Shown here piece by piece: positions 58,339-64,000 of a stretch of 64,000 nt of DNA; positions within the stretch are counted from its first letter, which is position 1; every line of letters starts with the position of its first letter. The notes beneath the pieces were generated by a model. The model saw only the letters and a program-made list of their open reading frames with translations, made no database searches and was not told where the DNA came from. The position numbers were made by a program, and so were the translations under genes. Source of the stretch: Galaxea fascicularis (lineage: Eukaryota > Cnidaria > Anthozoa > Scleractinia > Euphylliidae); NCBI GenBank assembly GCA_948470475.1, contig OX419347.1, positions 675,001 through 739,000 of the forward strand, written 5' to 3'.

Positions 58339-61300
58339 CTAATAAGGGCAAATATTTTCCTTGTCTTCCTTCTTGAAGTTACTGTTCATCAGTTTAGCAT
58401 CTCTCTGCAACCTTGCATAGTATCGCAAAACATCTGGGTGTGCACGCACACACTTGCTGTCAAAATCCAAAACTCGCAGACCTTGCAAACTGCGTGCTCG
58501 TGAAAGAGCAACATAAGCTTGGCCATATTCAAATACTCTTGATAAGGAGATTTCAACACAGTCCAGTGTCATACCCTGTAGCAGGTTAGAATAAAAATTA
58601 TCACTTAATAGAAATGCTAGGGATGTAAAGGGCTACACGCATGTTGTATTTCATGTACTTATCAGTCCTGTAAAATACACTGGATTGTTTGTACTAACAT
58701 CATTTACAAAAATTGGCAACATTTCCAGAGAGGTGCTGTACTTGGAGATAGGGGTAGCCACAGGTATCAGGGTTCTTTTATACCGGTGACCAGCAATTGT
58801 CACCACCCATAGGCAACAAGTTCGCCTGCAACTCTAACTTCAGCCAAAAAATAAAATGGGAGAAAAGCCAATATATTATTTTTATTTCTCCACCCTTTCT
58901 CATTTCTTTGACTTCAACTCTGTTTGAAAAGGAAAACCCTGACCTATGGTAATAATAATATTGTATTGGAGTGTAATTCTTTGTACCTGGCTTTTATGTA
59001 TGGACACAGCCCAGGCCAATTTGAGTGGCAGTTGTCGTCGAGTAACTATACCCCCTCCAGGGGTCTTCACCACCCATTTCTCTGGACCAATCACTTGCTC
59101 TTGACCTGACATGAACTTCACCACAGGATAACCTGGTCAATTAAAGGAAAAAGTATTAATAATAATCTAATATGAAGAGTTGGTACAACTGATTATTAAA
59201 ACTGTCATTGTTAACTTACCTGCAGATCCTGATTCAAATTGTTTGATTATCCCTCGAGCACCATTGACAAGTCCTTTGGAAACATTTAAGTTTTTGGCCA
59301 ACATGACCTAAAATTTTTTAGAAGTTAGGCCTTAGTGGTCACTACTTTTATATGTAGGAGCAAATAGGAAAACACAATCATCTCAAGCAGTCAGAGAAAC
59401 AAAGATTAGTGGTGAATAAACAGAGCATATCTGGATAGGATAAAAAGTACAAACCATACTGGAGCCCCCCTTGGCTTGCTTTTATGTGCCTACTTGACAA
59501 TCCAGAAAAGGATGTTGACAACCAGGCTGCAGCACTAGTCCATTAAGCCCAGGTTAGTCCAGTGGGATGAGAAGTTAAAACCTCCAAATAATCAGTAATA
59601 GACCAAAAGAAACATTGGTAATTGCAACCTCTTTAAAGTTTGTACCTGTGCTCCTTCTTTCAACTCAATTGTCTTTCCAACGGGAACTTGACTGTCAATC
59701 ATTGTACACATATTGCTATCACTGTCACTGGCATGAAACACTTTCATGTCACCAGGCAATCGTGATAGGTGAATCTCATTAATCTGGTTCACATTCTCCT
59801 TGTGAGTACACAGCTTTGTGGCAAGTATCCCATCATGCTCTATTGCTTGGTTCTTTGTTTTGATCAACTTTGACACTAGTGCATCTGGACAACTGGAAAA
59901 TGTGAAATAAATTGTGGACTATACATGGAAAAGTAGAGAACAGATTCCACAGACAGCCCAGTAGATAACAGCCAAGTGCTTTTGAAGCTTCCCTGAACCT
60001 TCCCTGTAGCTGGAAGCTTAAGTACATAGTAGCCGCACCCCAGAATGTGGTTGATTTTTTAGCTCATTAATTTCAGCGTTACCCTAATACTTTGTTAAAT
60101 TTAGTAATATGAGCTAGTGATTTGACTCCAGATATAATGAAATTCCATCTCAAAATAATGGAACTCTTGGGAGCAATTTTGTTGTTTCATCCCTTTATAC
60201 TCAAATTATTGTGGACACCTTGACCTTTCCATAACAGGATCACTGCTTCTAAAACCCTGGATTCAGATACATGGGTGCTTGGAGGGAAGATGAAACCATG
60301 TCAGAGTCTAGCTGATATGATCTCCACATGCCATCACATGTTGGGTTAAATTACATGTATTTTATACAATGGTACATTTAGTAATCTCAAGATTATTTTA
60401 AGTCATACTTTCCAACTCGGACATTCTGTAGAATACTGATAAACAGAGGATCTTTTTGCCTGTAGACTTGTTTTAGCTCAATAGTAGTATGAACACAGTC
60501 ACTCCAACAGTCTGCCTGAAGAGAAAAAGTGCATTCAAACTGTGCAGTAATAGCGCAAGGAGATCTGATTAAGATACTTCAACTCTTCATACTATGAGCC
60601 ATTAATCCTCACCTGGAAACAAAACTTTCTTTTCTCCAGATGTTTTGCTACTGGAGGAAGTTGCAAAAAATCACCAGACAAAATCAATTGAATGCCACCA
60701 AATGGAATTTCTTTCTTCCTGATTGCTCTGGCAACAGCTTCCAGTTTGTCAAAGTAGGCAGAATCAATCATTGATATTTCATCTATGATCAAGTGTTTGC
60801 AGCGTCTCCATTGCTGGGCACGGCCAGGGCGAGATGCTAGCTCAACACACTGGGCTAGCGGTGCACTGCCACTACCAATACCTGCACAATGCAATAGGAG
60901 AACCTTGTTATTACCATTACCATCATTACCATCATTAATAATCATTATTTCTTGTTGTTACTATTATAATAATTAAATTGATTAGAACCTGCAATTAGAA
61001 CAGTCCATGGTCAGTTTCTCCAGACACCTTGTCCAAGTCCCTTTCTAGGATTGGGTGGGGGTGAGGGGGACATTGATTAATCTGACCAATTCATCAAGAT
61101 TTCTGATTACCAACTTGTCATCCCAGATTTGAAAGGTCAGGGTTAGATTTACACCTAAGGTTTGATTTTGTTTGGATTTGAATGCTATTGCATAAAGAAA
61201 CTTCCATTGACTACCACATGTAGATTGATCGATGCGAGAAAGAATAGCAGATAATTATCAAAGGTCTAAATGAGATATATTCCGATTGGTACATCCTAAC

Positions 61301-62134
61301 ATGGGAAATTTAATAGGACAATCGTTGGAGAATTAGCTTGCTCAACTTACCGGCAAATGCATGCAGTGTAGTTCCACCAACATGACAAGCAGCAGCTCCA
61401 GTGCTGGCTGTAACAAATGTGCTCTGAGGTGGTAACATGGTTATCAAACGTTTCAATAGATAAGACTTTCCCGTCCCCGCGCTACCCGTAAAAAACACGC
61501 TACGCCCTGCTCTCACCGCATTCACCACCGCCATCTGTTCAGCTATAAGGTTCGTTCGGAAAGAACTCAGACTGTCGAGACGTTTCCGAGGCGGTTCGTT
61601 TTTTATAACGTCTTGATCGATCGCCATGCCTTCTTTCCCTGCCGTTTTAATTCGCTTTGGAGTTATTGCGTTACTATCGTCCAATGGTCGCTTTTTGCTA
61701 TCCGTTTTCCTTGTAAAATCCTTGTCAGTTAGAGGGCTGATGTTGTCAAATGATCGAGGTTTGTCGCTCAAAAGCCGCCTTCTGTTGCAGGTCGGTCCAT
61801 TTTGTTTGTTTTGAGCAAGTTTGAGAGACAGGCATTTCAGGAAAGCACCAAGTTGATTCGGAGGGCAGTTCGAAATCATTATTTGGAGCCTCTGTGTAAG
61901 AAGCTTAATCGTTGCTTTTCCTTCTTGCAAAAATCGCTTGTGGATACTGATGTCTTTCAAAAGGAAAGTCTTTCCCAAAGGAGATTGACTGCTGACAATT
62001 CGAAGGGCTACGTCGCGAAACTCATCTCTTCCAAGCACGACTGTTATACTCTTGTATGTTCGCCGTTTTGTGACGACTCCATTCGAACTGAGGCTTTCTA
62101 CCGTTAAACAACATTCTAGTTCACTAGCTTCCAT
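58339..62134 (-). CDS. PIF1: PIF1 5'-3' DNA helicase, 625 aa, 7 exons
   Basis: Exons in transcript order: 62134-61351, 60881-60613, 60515-60409, 59892-59646, 59307-59220, 59132-58987, 58575-58339; all in phase. The length is close to human PIF1 (641). The N-terminal region (1-195) has the conserved animal PIF1 segment ([30 protein letters not shown]). Helicase motifs in order: Walker A GSAGTGKS (217-224), [18 protein letters not shown], Walker [45 protein letters not shown] and [17 protein letters not shown]. In other eukaryotes it unwinds G-quadruplexes and acts at replication forks, telomeres and mitochondrial DNA. The ATG at 62134 is the first in frame. Convergent with ALG2. Confidence 0.96.
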
Positions 62135-64000
62135 AATTTGATCAAAGAAGAGGAATCGAACGTCTGATCAACACAATAGACCATTCGATACCTTCCTATC
62201 GCCTTTAAATTTCGTTCCATAAGTTTTTGCCCAATCAGAGCAAACTTGTACCCAGGTCCTCTTTCTTTTTTCCTTAACAGGATCGTAGGGAACTCTGGGA
62301 TTCACACATCCTCAAGGCGCGCGCGGAGTACCATGGGTAAGAAATATGCACCTCATTTTGGCGGGAAATAATGTGGGCAACCCGCACTATCCAAAACGCC
62401 CGCTTGAAAATAGTAAAATACGATCTTTTAACTGCGTTGAAAGCAGAAACTCAAGCCTTGAGAAAAACTTGATCAAGTTAATTATCATGAAGGCACTAAG
62501 GGGTTTTGTATCTGCTTCGCCAAGCTTAGATATTCGGTGAAACGGCGTTATTGTGCAGCTCTTCGTTCCGAGCCGGATCTATGTGAGGTTTGTACTCCTT
62601 TTTGTCTTTTCTACGAGAAAGAACAAGAAACTTCGAAGAAAGATGCGCATTGAACCGAAAAGGAAGTTTTCCCAGAGTTTATCTCTAGTTTTACAAGAGA
62701 AACTCCCCATCACTGTAATTAAATTTTTCTCTAACAATTCGGTTACGAAATAACTGCTAAAACTACAGGAAAGCTTACATTTTTTTTATTTCAAGTGAAT
62801 TGCCTACTTCTGTAATTCTACAGTACATTCAAACGTCTTTACAGACATTCCTTTGTCAACAGTTAAACTGTCCCACCCTCGCGGATCTGTGCAGCGCTCC
62901 ATCCATGATAAATACATGCGTTTGTGTGTAGATGTAATATTCAAAGAGGAACGATTCAAACGAAAGAAAGCGAACGATAAGCTGCGCTGATGGGCTCACT
63001 TCAACTTTTTTCTTTCATAAAGTGAAAGTTAATGCTAAAAATGTCTAAATGACACTTTGACTTTCCAGATGTCAAGGACAAACGTGGTTAGAAAACCACC
63101 GAGGTTTATAATAGACCTCAGCCAACTTACAAGCTACTGGACCTGACACTAACTAGGAGTAATACAGTAACAAGAACTAAACATGTCTGTATCGGTCCGT
63201 AACGCTCACCAAGACGAAAGCAGACAATACACCTTCACTAGTCATTAAATTTAAAGAAACCAGGTATGTCTTAATTACCACACCAGTATGACGGCACTTC
63301 TTTCCTGTTATGTACCTATCAATGTTTAGACGGAGAGGGGGGGGGGTACGAGCAAAGATGCGGCATTTGAACACTTCTGTTGTCCCCTCTCTGGGGAATT
63401 TGACTACTTGTACTAATTAAAGTTCAAATATTATAAAGGACTGTTAAACTATTTCCAGTCCCAAGGGTCGGGAATTTGACCAAAAAATTGCAAGAAAATT
63501 CAAATGACGCACCTTTGCCCGTACCCCCCCCCCCCCCCACCCCTCTCCGTCTAAACATTGATAGGTGCATTATAACAAGAAAGCAATTGGGCTTTTTATG
63601 TTTTACAAGTGCAATTTGTTCACCAATATTAGTGTCAATTTCGCCTTTTATTCGTCTTGGCAAAATAGCCAAGGGCCTATAACCAGCCCTTGTCTGTTCA
63701 TATCGTTTATTCAATAGATCAGATACTGACCGCTTTACACGTTTAAAACTGTAAATCTCTGCCATTTTTCTTTTGGACCCAAAGAGCCTTCTACCCCTTA
63801 GTTTTGCAATATTAATGTTTCCCTATAAAAAAAATTCACTCTCTTACAAAATGAGAGGAAAAAGAAAGAGAATTTAAAATAAGTTTAGAGTATCAACGAC
63901 TAAACTTCGACTTTAACTTTTTGGAGACTACAAAAATTTAAATTTCAGATCTAAAATCACTTCTTTTACAAAAATATTTCATGGTTTGCAAAACCAATGT
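62135..64000. other. PIF1 upstream flank, no further gene seen
   Basis: The PIF1 promoter must lie near 62135-62400. I see no gene in the rest. Open frames of 60-115 codons overlap the inverted repeat at 63312-63568 or have no recognisable product. Confidence 0.45.
63312..63568. mobile_element. Inverted-repeat element with G/C-run arms
   Basis: CCTATCAATGTTTAGACGGA plus a G run and GTACG at the left is mirrored by CGTAC, a C run and TCCGTCTAAACATTGATAGG at the right (arms about 35-40 bp). GGGGAATTTGAC and GGGAATTTGACC are direct repeats inside. It is about 255 bp and non-coding. Confidence 0.65.

Overview
This window is nuclear DNA of an intron-rich, AT-rich animal. The gene set and repeats point to a cnidarian, most likely a stony coral. 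The evidence is GT-AG spliced genes with metazoan products (Shaker-type K+ channel, Cys-loop receptor, class A GPCRs, DMAP1, ALG2, PIF1) and dense short inverted-repeat elements and tRNA-type SINEs that look like anthozoan repeats. The taxon is an inference; no rRNA or mitochondrial marker is present. Exon structures were worked out by hand from reading-frame continuity and GT/AG sites, and every multi-exon model below keeps its phase across all junctions.

Left third (1-22 kb): a four-EF-hand calmodulin-like gene (+, 2071-6088), an intronless-CDS class A GPCR (-, 6773-7750), a transposon-rich stretch with nested insertions (9.9-12 kb), a single-exon Kv channel (+, 14103-15614), and a four-exon gene (-, 17118-21132) for a 596-residue fusion of dihydroneopterin aldolase (FolB), hydroxymethyldihydropterin pyrophosphokinase (FolK/HPPK) and a pteridine-reductase-type SDR (PTR1/FolM).

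Middle (22-46 kb): a foldback element, a decaying cluster of related GPCRs (one intact two-exon gene at 26460-27929, one frameshifted copy, one 5' remnant), a second, shortened calmodulin-like gene (+, 32131-33606), a seven-exon Cys-loop receptor (+, 37556-40925) and a single-exon gene of unknown function (-, 43921-44625).

Right third (46-64 kb) is a compact housekeeping block: DMAP1 (-, 18 coding exons, chromatin), head-to-head with ALG2 (+, 4 exons, N-glycan mannosyltransferase) across a 226-bp shared promoter, and ALG2 tail-to-tail with PIF1 helicase (-, 7 exons). The last 1.8 kb holds only a repeat.

The genes do not form one pathway. The most notable items are the FolB-FolK-PTR1 fusion (animals normally lack de novo folate synthesis), a Kv channel that has lost three of its core S4 arginines and the S6 PVP motif, a GABA/glycine-like receptor with a cation-type GER motif at the pore mouth, and a half-calmodulin paralogue.
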